From contig DXKH01000080.1 in assembly GCA_019415335.1 (NCBI GenBank), positions 1 to 24,118 of the forward strand: a stretch of DNA of 24,118 nucleotides, written 5' to 3'. The stretch's first letter is position 1. Each line of letters starts with the position of its first letter. This stretch comes from Citrobacter sp. (lineage in GTDB: Bacteria > Pseudomonadota > Gammaproteobacteria > Enterobacterales > Enterobacteriaceae). Both the position numbers and the translations under genes were made by a program. Shown here piece by piece: positions 1 to 6,922 of this stretch. The notes beneath the pieces were generated by a model. It was not told where the DNA came from. It did no database searches and saw only the letters and a list, made by a program, of their open reading frames with translations.

Positions 1-79
1 TCCCCCGGTGAAGGATTTAACCGTGTTATCTCGTTGGAGATATTCATGGCGTATTTTGGATGATAACGAGGCGCAAAAA
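1..79 (+). promoter_or_regulatory. ompA 5' untranslated leader (partial), with MicA-type sRNA target
   Basis: This is the 3' part of the long ompA mRNA leader; the promoter lies before the window. GTTATC (25–30) can pair with GATAAC (62–67), and CTCGTT (30–35) can pair with AACGAG (65–70). The Shine-Dalgarno GAGG is at 68–71, eight bases before the ompA ATG. In E. coli the leader forms hairpins that stabilise the mRNA, and the sRNA MicA pairs with the segment just before the start codon. The matching segment here is about 58–74 and looks unchanged. The role is known from the family; the pairings are read from the sequence. Confidence 0.8.
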
Positions 80-1132
80 ATGAAAAAGACAGCTATCGCG
101 ATTGCAGTGGCACTGGCTGGTTTCGCTACCGTAGCGCAGGCCGCTCCGAAAGATAACACCTGGTACACTGGTGCTAAACTGGGCTGGTCCCAGTACCATG
201 ACACTGGTTTCATCAACAACAACGGTCCGACCCACGAAAATCAACTGGGTGCCGGTGCGTTCGGTGGTTACCAGGTTAACCCGTATGTTGGCTTTGAAAT
301 GGGTTACGACTGGTTAGGTCGTATGCCGTACAAAGGCGACAACATCAACGGGGCTTACAAAGCTCAGGGCGTTCAACTGACCGCTAAACTGGGTTACCCA
401 ATCACTGACGATCTGGACATCTACACTCGTCTGGGTGGTATGGTATGGCGCGCAGACACCAAGTCTAATGTACCTGGTGGCGCATCTACCAAAGATCACG
501 ATACTGGCGTATCCCCAGTATTCGCAGGTGGTGTTGAGTACGCAATTACTCCTGAAATCGCTACCCGTCTGGAATACCAGTGGACCAACAACATCGGTGA
601 CGCTAACACCATCGGTACTCGTCCAGACAACGGTCTGCTGAGCGTAGGTGTTTCTTACCGTTTCGGCCAGGAACAAGCTGCTCCGATCGTAGCTCCGGCT
701 CCGGCTCCAGCTCCAGAAGTACAGACCAAACACTTCACTCTGAAGTCTGACGTTCTGTTCAACTTCAACAAAGCGACTCTGAAACCAGAAGGCCAGCAGG
801 CACTGGATCAGATGTACAGCCAGTTGAGCAACCTGGATCCGAAAGACGGTTCCGTAGTGGTTCTGGGCTTCACTGACCGCATCGGTTCTGACGCTTACAA
901 CCAGGGTCTGTCTGAGAAACGTGCTCAGTCTGTTGTTGATTACCTGATCTCTAAAGGTATTCCGGCTGACAAAATCTCCGCACGTGGTATGGGCGAATCC
1001 AACCCGGTTACCGGCAACACCTGTGACAACGTGAAGGCTCGCGCTGCACTGATCGAATGCCTGGCCCCGGATCGTCGCGTTGAGATCGAAGTTAAAGGCA
1101 TCAAAGACGTTGTAACTCAGCCGCAGGCTTAA
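80..1132 (+). CDS. ompA: Outer membrane protein A (OmpA)
   Basis: Abundant outer membrane protein of 350 residues: an eight-stranded beta barrel joined to a periplasmic peptidoglycan-binding domain that tethers the outer membrane to the cell wall. Residues 1–21 are a signal peptide ending VAQA, with mature APKDN. The barrel runs to about residue 195 and is followed by an Ala-Pro hinge at about 201–213. The OmpA-like domain contains [18 protein letters not shown], with D266 and R281 at the peptidoglycan-contacting positions, and a likely disulfide pair C315/C327. The frame is open back to position 8, but the ATG at 80 has the Shine-Dalgarno and begins the signal peptide. It is slightly longer than E. 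coli OmpA (346); the extra residues are in surface loop 3 (near [12 protein letters not shown]), a phage and colicin contact region. The gene is monocistronic and ends in a strong terminator. Confidence 0.98.
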   Translation: MKKTAIAIAVALAGFATVAQAAPKDNTWYTGAKLGWSQYHDTGFINNNGPTHENQLGAGAFGGYQVNPYVGFEMGYDWLGRMPYKGDNINGAYKAQGVQLTAKLGYPITDDLDIYTRLGGMVWRADTKSNVPGGASTKDHDTGVSPVFAGGVEYAITPEIATRLEYQWTNNIGDANTIGTRPDNGLLSVGVSYRFGQEQAAPIVAPAPAPAPEVQTKHFTLKSDVLFNFNKATLKPEGQQALDQMYSQLSNLDPKDGSVVVLGFTDRIGSDAYNQGLSEKRAQSVVDYLISKGIPADKISARGMGESNPVTGNTCDNVKARAALIECLAPDRRVEIEVKGIKDVVTQPQA

Positions 1133-1145
1133 GTTTCCGTCTTAT

Positions 1146-1174
1146 AAAAAAACCCCGCTTTGCGGGGTTTTTTT
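1146..1174. terminator. Bidirectional terminator between ompA and matP
   Basis: Stem CCCCGC (1153–1158), loop TTT, stem GCGGGG (1162–1167), flanked by an A run on the left and a T run on the right. It therefore reads as an intrinsic terminator on both strands. It lies 13 bases after the ompA stop and about 37 bases after the end of the convergent matP. Confidence 0.93.
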
Positions 1175-1210
1175 CGTCTGCCATCTGCAAAATAGTTTTA
1201 ATGCAACAGG

Positions 1211-1663
1211 TTACTCTTTGCCCAACAATGCCTGCAGGTCCTGCTTCAGTGAAGACATCTTGTTGGCATACTTCTCTTTATTCTCAGCATCTTCAATCAA
1301 CTGCACCACGGTCTCTGATAACGTTTTGCCGCGCCGCTGCGCCAGTCCGGCCAGTCGCTGCCAGACGATAAATTCCAGATCGATTGATTTCTTGCGCGTA
1401 TGCTGATGCTCGGCGTTGAAATGGCGTTTACGCCGCGCACGTATCGTCTGCTTCATGCGATTTTGCAACGCAGGATTCATATGTTCATCAATCCAGAGAT
1501 TGACCCGCACCGGTTCATTTTCCAGCGTAAGCAACAAATCCACGGCCTCCTGGGCAGCACTGGTCTCCACGTAACGGGTGATTAATTCCCCTTCGCGGTG
1601 CTTCTTCACCAGGTACTTCCACTTCCAACCGCTTTCAAGATTCTCAAGTTGTTGATATTTCAT
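1211..1663 (-). CDS. matP: Macrodomain Ter organiser protein MatP
   Basis: DNA-binding protein of 150 residues, the same length as E. coli MatP. It binds 13-bp matS sites (GTGACRNYGTCAC) scattered through the terminus region, compacts the Ter macrodomain and links it to the divisome through ZapB. The N-terminal part (about 1–90) is helical, with the basic stretch [14 protein letters not shown] at about 75–88. A ribbon-helix-helix unit starts at KKSIDLEF (91–98), and the C-terminal part (about 125–150) is a predicted coiled coil. The gene is convergent with ompA and divergent from ycbZ. A degenerate matS-like element sits 13 bases before its start codon (reported under findings). The protein call is near certain. 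Confidence 0.96.
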   Translation of the reverse strand: MKYQQLENLESGWKWKYLVKKHREGELITRYVETSAAQEAVDLLLTLENEPVRVNLWIDEHMNPALQNRMKQTIRARRKRHFNAEHQHTRKKSIDLEFIVWQRLAGLAQRRGKTLSETVVQLIEDAENKEKYANKMSSLKQDLQALLGKE

Positions 1664-1808
1664 GGCGATCTCAATGTTACCGTGTCACTCCTATCAGAAT
1701 ATCAGCTTTTTCAGCATCTGAAGAAAAGAATCTTCAGGCTGTGAGCCACTCTGCAGCCTCCTGTGCGTTTGCCGTCGCTTTCCACGTGTGAAGCGCGGAC
1801 GGTTACGC

Positions 1809-1814
1809 TATAAT
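1809..1814 (+). promoter_or_regulatory. Probable -10 element of the ycbZ promoter
   Basis: A perfect TATAAT lies 35 bases before the TTG start of ycbZ. No convincing -35 hexamer is found 16–18 bases upstream (GTGTGA at 1786–1791 is the nearest by spacing). It may be a weak or activator-dependent promoter. Confidence 0.45.
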
Positions 1815-1848
1815 CGCGTCTTTTACAACAGACTATAAAACATCAACT

Positions 1849-3609
1849 TTGACCATTACGAAACTTGCATGGCGTGATCTTGTCCCTGATACCGAAAGCT
1901 ATCAGGAGATTTTTGCACAGCCACATGTCACTGAAGAAAACGACACATTACTGAGTGATACTCAACCGCGCTTACAATTTGCCCTGGAGCAATTGCTACA
2001 GCCCAGAGCCTCATCCCCTTTTATGCTGGCCAAAGCGCCGGAAGAGCTCGAGTATCTTAATCTTCTTGCCGATGCCGCACGCGCCTTACAGCACAATGCC
2101 GGTCGTCTGACTGGAGGCCACTACGAGGTCTCTGGCCGCACGATTCACTATCGTGACGCAGAGCGGGCAGAAGACAATTTTGCCACCTTATCGCAGGTAG
2201 TCATTGCCGACTGGGTTGAGGCGGAACAGCTGTTTGGCTGCCTGCGTCAATTCAATGGCGACATCACGCTGCAACCGGGTCTGGTTCACCAGGCCAATGG
2301 CGGCGTGCTGGTTATCTCTCTGCGCACCCTGCTTGCGCAGCCGCTGCTGTGGATGCGCCTGAAAGCGATTGTCAGCCGCGAACGCTTTGACTGGGTAGCC
2401 TTTGATGAGTCCCGTCCGCTGCCGGTCTCTGTGCCGTCTATGCCGCTTAAACTGAAGGTGCTGTTAGTCGGTGAACGCGAATCTCTGGCAGATTTCCAGG
2501 AGATGGAACCTGAACTGGCCGAGCAGGCAGTCTATAGCGAATTCGAAGACAACCTGCAGATTGTGGATGCAGAATCCATGACGCAGTGGTGCCAGTGGGT
2601 AACGTGGACTGCGAAACGTAACCAGTTGCCTTACCCGGCCCCCGACGCCTGGGAAGTGCTGGTTCGCGAAGCGGTGCGATATACCGGCGAGCAGGATACG
2701 TTACCGCTCAATCCGCTGTGGATCATCAGGCAGTTCACAGAAGTCGCGCCGCTGTGCGAAAGCGAAACCTGTACTGGTGAACAGCTCAGCCTGATGCTTG
2801 CCCAGAGAGAGTGGCGTGAAGGGTTCCTCGCTGAACGCATGCAGGATGAGATCCTCCAGGAACAGATTCTGATCGAAACTGAGGGTGAGCGTGTAGGTCA
2901 GATCAACGCCCTGTCGGTGATTGAATTTCCAGGCCACCCGCGTGCCTTCGGTGAACCTTCTCGTATCAGCTGTGTCGTGCATATCGGCGATGGTGAGTTC
3001 ACCGATATTGAGCGGAAAGCCGAACTTGGCGGTAATATTCATGCTAAGGGGATGATGATCATGCAGGCGTTCCTGATGTCGGAACTCCAGCTCGAGCAAC
3101 AACTCCCCTTCTCGGCCTCGTTGACGTTTGAACAGTCCTACAGTGAAGTTGACGGTGACAGCGCCTCCATGGCGGAACTGTGCGCGCTGATAAGCGCCCT
3201 GTCTGATGTGCCAGTGAATCAGAACATCGCCATTACCGGATCGGTCGATCAGTTTGGTCGCGCCCAGCCGGTGGGGGGATTAAATGAAAAAATTGAAGGC
3301 TTCTTCACGATTTGCCAACAGCGCGAACTGACAGGTAAGCAAGGGGTCATCATCCCCTCTTCCAACGTCAGGCATCTTAGCCTGCAACCTGCGCTGCTAC
3401 AGGCCGTTGAAGAAGATAAGTTCACTATCTGGGCGGTGGATGACGTTACCGACGCGCTGCCGCTGCTGTTAAATCTAGTGTGGGATGGTGAAGGTCAGAC
3501 AACGTTGATGCAGACTATCCAGGAGCGTATCGCCCAGGCGACGCAACAGGAAGGACGTCACCGTTTTCCGTGGCCGCTGCGCTGGCTGAACGGTTTTTTT
3601 CCTAACTGA
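1849..3609 (+). CDS. ycbZ: Lon-like protease family protein YcbZ (LonH)
   Basis: Protein of 586 residues, matching E. coli YcbZ in length and in its TTG start ([11 protein letters not shown]). The C-terminal third is a Lon-type S16 peptidase domain. S438 lies in [11 protein letters not shown] and K481 in GGLNEKIEG; their 43-residue separation equals that of the Ser-Lys dyad of E. coli Lon (S679/K722). The rest (about 1–390) looks like a diverged ATPase-like region without a recognisable Walker A motif, so it is probably not a canonical ATP-driven unfoldase. The physiological substrate is not known to me; links to ribosome assembly have been proposed for the E. coli protein. It is divergent from matP and its stop codon lies inside the FadR site of the fabA promoter. 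Confidence 0.92.
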   Translation: MTITKLAWRDLVPDTESYQEIFAQPHVTEENDTLLSDTQPRLQFALEQLLQPRASSPFMLAKAPEELEYLNLLADAARALQHNAGRLTGGHYEVSGRTIHYRDAERAEDNFATLSQVVIADWVEAEQLFGCLRQFNGDITLQPGLVHQANGGVLVISLRTLLAQPLLWMRLKAIVSRERFDWVAFDESRPLPVSVPSMPLKLKVLLVGERESLADFQEMEPELAEQAVYSEFEDNLQIVDAESMTQWCQWVTWTAKRNQLPYPAPDAWEVLVREAVRYTGEQDTLPLNPLWIIRQFTEVAPLCESETCTGEQLSLMLAQREWREGFLAERMQDEILQEQILIETEGERVGQINALSVIEFPGHPRAFGEPSRISCVVHIGDGEFTDIERKAELGGNIHAKGMMIMQAFLMSELQLEQQLPFSASLTFEQSYSEVDGDSASMAELCALISALSDVPVNQNIAITGSVDQFGRAQPVGGLNEKIEGFFTICQQRELTGKQGVIIPSSNVRHLSLQPALLQAVEEDKFTIWAVDDVTDALPLLLNLVWDGEGQTTLMQTIQERIAQATQQEGRHRFPWPLRWLNGFFPN

Positions 3610-3620
3610 TCGGACTTGTT
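3604..3620 (+). promoter_or_regulatory. FadR-binding site (activation of fabA)
   Basis: AACTGATCGGACTTGTT resembles the FadR operator consensus and is at the known E. coli position, ending inside the -35 element of the fabA promoter. FadR bound here activates fabA; long-chain acyl-CoA releases it. The site overlaps the TGA stop of ycbZ (3607–3609). Confidence 0.85.
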
Positions 3621-3644
3621 CAGCGTACACGTGTTAGCTATCCT
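3616..3644 (+). promoter_or_regulatory. fabA promoter with FabR operator in the spacer
   Basis: The -35 TTGTTC (3616–3621) and -10 TATCCT (3639–3644) are separated by exactly 17 bases. The spacer is the near-palindrome AGCGTACACGTGTTAGCT (3622–3639), the known FabR operator type that lets FabR repress unsaturated fatty acid synthesis. FadR (activator) and FabR (repressor) sites are therefore adjacent within about 36 bases. Confidence 0.82.
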
Positions 3645-3677
3645 GCGTGCTTCAATAAAATAAGGCTTACAGAGAAC

Positions 3678-4196
3678 ATGGTAGATAAACGCGAATCCTA
3701 TACAAAAGAAGACCTTCTTGCCTCTGGTCGCGGTGAGCTGTTTGGTGCGAAAGGCCCGCAGTTGCCTGCTCCGAGCATGCTGATGATGGACCGTGTCGTC
3801 AAAATGACCGAAACGGGCGGCAACTTCGACAAAGGGTATGTTGAGGCAGAGCTGGATATCAATCCGGATCTTTGGTTCTTCGGATGCCACTTCATCGGCG
3901 ATCCGGTCATGCCGGGTTGTCTGGGGCTGGACGCAATGTGGCAGTTGGTTGGATTCTATCTCGGCTGGCTCGGTGGCGAAGGCAAAGGCCGCGCACTGGG
4001 TGTAGGCGAAGTGAAGTTCACCGGTCAGGTACTGCCCTCTGCGAAGAAAGTGACCTACCGTATCCACTTCAAGCGTATCGTGAATCGCCGCCTGATCATG
4101 GGACTGGCGGATGGCGAAGTACTGGTGGATGGTCGTCTGATCTATACCGCGAACGATCTGAAAGTCGGTCTGTTCCAGGACACCTCTGCGTTCTGA
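3678..4196 (+). CDS. fabA: 3-hydroxydecanoyl-[ACP] dehydratase/isomerase FabA
   Basis: Bifunctional enzyme of type II fatty acid synthesis. It dehydrates 3-hydroxydecanoyl-ACP and isomerises trans-2- to cis-3-decenoyl-ACP, the branch point to unsaturated fatty acids. It has 172 residues, the same as E. coli. It is a hot-dog fold with the catalytic pair H71 (in [12 protein letters not shown]) and D85 (in LGLDAMW), i.e. His70/Asp84 in numbering without Met. The start ATG follows AGAGAAC. The gene is monocistronic, driven by the FadR/FabR-controlled promoter just upstream and closed by a strong hairpin terminator before the convergent rmf. Confidence 0.98.
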   Translation: MVDKRESYTKEDLLASGRGELFGAKGPQLPAPSMLMMDRVVKMTETGGNFDKGYVEAELDINPDLWFFGCHFIGDPVMPGCLGLDAMWQLVGFYLGWLGGEGKGRALGVGEVKFTGQVLPSAKKVTYRIHFKRIVNRRLIMGLADGEVLVDGRLIYTANDLKVGLFQDTSAF

Positions 4197-4250
4197 TGCC
4201 AGACCCGGTGAATGGCCAGTCAGCGCCGTTTATTGCAGGTCATAAAAGGC

Positions 4251-4281
4251 GAAACCTCCGCACTGCGGAGGTTTCTTTTTT
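4251..4281. terminator. fabA terminator, possibly shared with rmf
   Basis: An 11-bp perfect stem, GAAACCTCCGC (4251–4261) and GCGGAGGTTTC (4265–4275), has a 3-base loop and is followed by six T on the plus strand. On the minus strand the hairpin is followed only by GCCTTTT, so termination of rmf transcripts is plausible but weaker. Confidence 0.92.
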
Positions 4282-4293
4282 AAAGAGACAGAA

Positions 4294-4461
4294 TCAGGCC
4301 ATTACCACCCTGTCAGCCATGGCTTCTCGCCAGCCTCCCAGCCAATACGATCTCTGATTCAGCGTCTGATAGGGACACATTTCTTTCGAACGTCCGGCAA
4401 TACCGGCCTGATAACCACGTTGATGTGCCCGTTCCAGGCGATCTCGTTTTTGTCTCTTCAT
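4294..4461 (-). CDS. rmf: Ribosome modulation factor (RMF)
   Basis: Small basic protein of 55 residues, beginning MKRQKRDRLERAHQRGYQAG and ending in DRVVMA, the same length as E. coli RMF. In stationary phase or starvation it binds the 30S subunit and, with HPF, drives formation of inactive 100S ribosome dimers. The start is supported by ACGAGG just upstream. One visible difference from E. coli is Tyr for Gln in QRSYWLGGW. Translation was done by hand from the minus strand. In E. coli rmf is induced by ppGpp and cAMP-CRP and is bound by several other regulators. The promoter region here is unusually motif-rich (see findings). Confidence 0.97.
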   Translation of the reverse strand: MKRQKRDRLERAHQRGYQAGIAGRSKEMCPYQTLNQRSYWLGGWREAMADRVVMA

Positions 4462-4532
4462 GCCTCGTTTCCCTCATACTTATATCTGGTGGAAAAGATA
4501 ACAGTGATTACGAAGTGTGCAATCACACTAAA

Positions 4533-4561
4533 CGAATACCGCGAATCCCCAGTTCCGTCAA
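4533..4561 (-). promoter_or_regulatory. rmf sigma-70 promoter
   Basis: On the minus strand, -35 TTGACG (4561–4556) and -10 TATTCG (4538–4533) are separated by exactly 17 bases. The expected transcription start is near 4526, giving a leader of about 65 bases to the rmf ATG. A perfect 6-bp inverted repeat sits at the predicted start, and a 9-bp repeat unit abuts the -35. Confidence 0.75.
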
Positions 4562-4660
4562 TGTACAAAATTCACACGGGTGTCATATTTGTGAGCTAGC
4601 GAAAAACTCAGTTGTACAAAAAATGTGAGCCGGAACAAGTTCCTGGGCCATCTCATCGGT

Positions 4661-4704
4661 AAAAAAAAACCGCCCCACACGCGCTGTCTGAGACGGTTTT
4701 ATTT
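4661..4704 (-). terminator. Terminator of the pqi operon
   Basis: On the minus strand, AAAACCGTCTCA pairs with TGTGGGGCGGTTTT (two G-U wobbles), and the T run at 4669–4661 follows. It lies 13 bases after the pqiC stop and separates the pqi operon from rmf, which is transcribed in the same direction. Confidence 0.85.
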
Positions 4705-4717
4705 ACAAAAATTTAAA

Positions 4718-5281
4718 CTATGGAATGCGCTTCAGCTCCTGGGCAATCGCCGCCGCTTCCTGATTCCAGACGGTTGCCAGCACTTTCACCATCTCATCGT
4801 ATCCGTCCTGCGTCTGTACGGCTTCAATGTGGAACGGACGCTTAATAAGACGTCCCTGGTGGTTCAGCAGCCACTCACCGCTGACCACTACCTTGCCATC
4901 ATAGCGGCCGTGGAAGCCGGTTACCGTTACGTTAAGCGTATCCTGCACGCTGCCCAACGGTTGAGATGCCACCACCCAACCCGGCAGTTGCGTACTCAGA
5001 TTGGCAACCAACGTATTGCGCAATTGCTGATCCAGCGGGCTTGCCCACAGATTATTATTGGCGATCACGTACTGCACATCGCTGGTCTGATAGACCACGC
5101 CATTGCCAGCCAGATAATCCGGCACAGCAACCTGCTCGACCCACAGCAGACGGTTACTCTGGCTTGCGGTACTCTGCACGCCACCTTGCGCAACAGGAAG
5201 CTGGTAATAGCTTTTGTTGTCTCCACTGGAGCTGCACGACGTCAGCCAGAACGCCATCGCCACCACTAGCCACTTTTTCAT
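4718..5281 (-). CDS. pqiC: Outer-membrane lipoprotein PqiC
   Basis: Lipoprotein of 187 residues (formerly YmbA). The signal peptide MKKWLVVAMAFWLTS ends in the lipobox LTSC with lipidated Cys16; serines follow it, so there is no Asp+2 inner-membrane retention signal. In E. coli PqiC is anchored in the outer membrane and completes the PqiABC intermembrane bridge by docking on the PqiB needle. The start codon overlaps the stop of pqiB in an ATGA arrangement (5278–5281), so the two are translationally coupled. It is the last gene of the cluster, followed by a terminator. Confidence 0.96.
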   Translation of the reverse strand: MKKWLVVAMAFWLTSCSSSGDNKSYYQLPVAQGGVQSTASQSNRLLWVEQVAVPDYLAGNGVVYQTSDVQYVIANNNLWASPLDQQLRNTLVANLSTQLPGWVVASQPLGSVQDTLNVTVTGFHGRYDGKVVVSGEWLLNHQGRLIKRPFHIEAVQTQDGYDEMVKVLATVWNQEAAAIAQELKRIP

Positions 5282-6918
5282 TGTTTCGCCCTCTTCGGCT
5301 CTGGATCTTTCTTGTCCTTCGCTTCAAACACCAGCGCGTTGCTCTTATCATTCAGCGTCTTCAGTACCGGCTGTAGTTCGCGGAGCACCTGATCAAGACG
5401 TTGCATATCGGCCACCATCTTGTTGTAGGCTGCGGAGCCAGGCTGGAAGCCCTGCATGCTGCGATTCAGTTCACGCAGAGTGTTCTGCATATCCGCCGGC
5501 AGCTGTTGCATCGACTGACTGGAGGTAATCTTGTTCATATTATCCAGTGTCGTTTGCAGATGTTTCATCGTGCGCTGGCTTTCACTCAACGTATTGGTGG
5601 CTTGCTCAATCATCGGGTTCAACGGCAGATTATTGATCTTATCAAGCGCTTCCATCAGTCGCTGCTGAATCTGCGCCAGACCGCCGCTCACCGTCGGGAT
5701 GATCTGATAGCCGTTAAACTCGCGGATGCCGGTAATGGGCGGCTCTTTCGGATAGAAGTCCAGATCGACATACAGCGCCCCGGTCACCAGATTCCCGGTT
5801 TTCAGCGAGCCACGTAAGCCTCGTTTCAGCAATTCTGCCAGGTGTGCGCCGACATCCGTCTCTTCACCCAGCTGTGCTTTCAGCCGCTCGGGCTCAATGC
5901 GCACCAGCACCGGAATACGGTAATCGTTGTTGAACACCTGGCGCATATTTGGCGCAAAGAACGGCACTTTACTCACTGTCCCCAGACGAATACCGCGGAA
6001 CTCCAGCGGCGCGCCCGGTTGCAGACCCCGGATTGAATCTTTAAAGAACATCAGGTAATCGATGTGCTCGGTGAACAGCGAATCCTGAATACTTTTCTGA
6101 TCGTCATACAGGCTAAACGCGGCCTTCTCGGCAACCGGCTGACCCTGCTCAAGCCCTTCAGGAACGTCAAAGCTGACGCCACCGCCAAACAACGTCGTCA
6201 GCGATCCCATTTCCACCCGCATCCCCGCGGACGTCAGATCGACCGCAATCCCGCTGTCCTTCCAGAAACGGACATTGCTGGTGACCAGACGATCGTTTGG
6301 CGCATTGATGAACAACTGATAGCTGATGCTGCGCTTTTGCGGATCAAAGGTGCTGGTTTCCACCGATCCAACGCGATAGCCACGGAACAAAACCGGATCG
6401 CCAGGACTAAGCTGCCCGGCTTTTTTGCTGTCGAGCACCACGCGGATCCCTTTAGCATCAGGCGGTGCCAAAGGCGGCGAATCCAGCAGATCATACTTTT
6501 CCAGTTTGCTGCCTTTATTACCTGGCTGCAATTCAATGTAGGCTCCAGAAAGCAGCGTGCCTAAGCCGCTAATTCCTTCACGCCCAACCTGCGGTTTCAC
6601 CACCCAGAATACGGAATCTTTGTGCAGCAGTTTTTCCATACCGGCGTTCAGACGCGCTTTGATTTCAACGTGCGTCAGATCGTCAGTCAACGTGGCACTT
6701 TCAACCACGCCCACGTCAACGCTGCGGCTTTTGATGGTGGTTTTTCCACCCTCAATCCCCTCGGCATTAGTGGTAATCAGGGTGACTTCTGGTCCCTGAT
6801 GGCTGTAGTGATAAAACAGAACCCATGCCCCAATGAGCGCAGTGACGATGGGAAAAATCCACACGGGAGACCAGTTCTTTACCTTCTGGATTTTGGCTTC
6901 CCCACTTTTAGATTCCAT
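5278..6918 (-). CDS. pqiB: Intermembrane transport protein PqiB (MCE-domain needle)
   Basis: MCE-family protein of 546 residues. A single N-terminal transmembrane segment (about 19–38, WIFPIVTALIGAWVLFYHYS) anchors it in the inner membrane. Three MCE domains follow (roughly 45–140, 160–260 and 285–400), and then a long helical C-terminal region (about 430–530) that in E. coli forms a hollow needle across the periplasm for lipid transport. The frame is open 20 residues further upstream, but the ATG at 6918 is chosen. It gives the known MES-type N-terminus, follows AGGAG, and starts four bases after the pqiA stop. In E. coli the locus responds to paraquat through SoxRS. Confidence 0.96.
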   Translation of the reverse strand: MESKSGEAKIQKVKNWSPVWIFPIVTALIGAWVLFYHYSHQGPEVTLITTNAEGIEGGKTTIKSRSVDVGVVESATLTDDLTHVEIKARLNAGMEKLLHKDSVFWVVKPQVGREGISGLGTLLSGAYIELQPGNKGSKLEKYDLLDSPPLAPPDAKGIRVVLDSKKAGQLSPGDPVLFRGYRVGSVETSTFDPQKRSISYQLFINAPNDRLVTSNVRFWKDSGIAVDLTSAGMRVEMGSLTTLFGGGVSFDVPEGLEQGQPVAEKAAFSLYDDQKSIQDSLFTEHIDYLMFFKDSIRGLQPGAPLEFRGIRLGTVSKVPFFAPNMRQVFNNDYRIPVLVRIEPERLKAQLGEETDVGAHLAELLKRGLRGSLKTGNLVTGALYVDLDFYPKEPPITGIREFNGYQIIPTVSGGLAQIQQRLMEALDKINNLPLNPMIEQATNTLSESQRTMKHLQTTLDNMNKITSSQSMQQLPADMQNTLRELNRSMQGFQPGSAAYNKMVADMQRLDQVLRELQPVLKTLNDKSNALVFEAKDKKDPEPKRAKQ

Positions 6919-6922
6919 GTTG

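Noticed and set aside
8..79. In-frame extension of OmpA upstream to a GTG at position 8
   Set aside because: It encodes the structured leader, lacks a Shine-Dalgarno at its start and would bury the signal peptide.
4514..4529. CRP site at the rmf start
   Set aside because: TGTG and CACA halves are only four bases apart; the CRP operator needs wider spacing.
4425..4628. Open frame on the plus strand antisense to the rmf start and promoter
   Set aside because: No Shine-Dalgarno, no recognisable protein, and it overlaps the clearly conserved rmf gene and promoter.
4625..5269. Long plus-strand open frame opposite pqiC
   Set aside because: It crosses the pqi terminator, is rich in Arg/His as expected for a shadow frame, and the minus-strand lipoprotein is certain.
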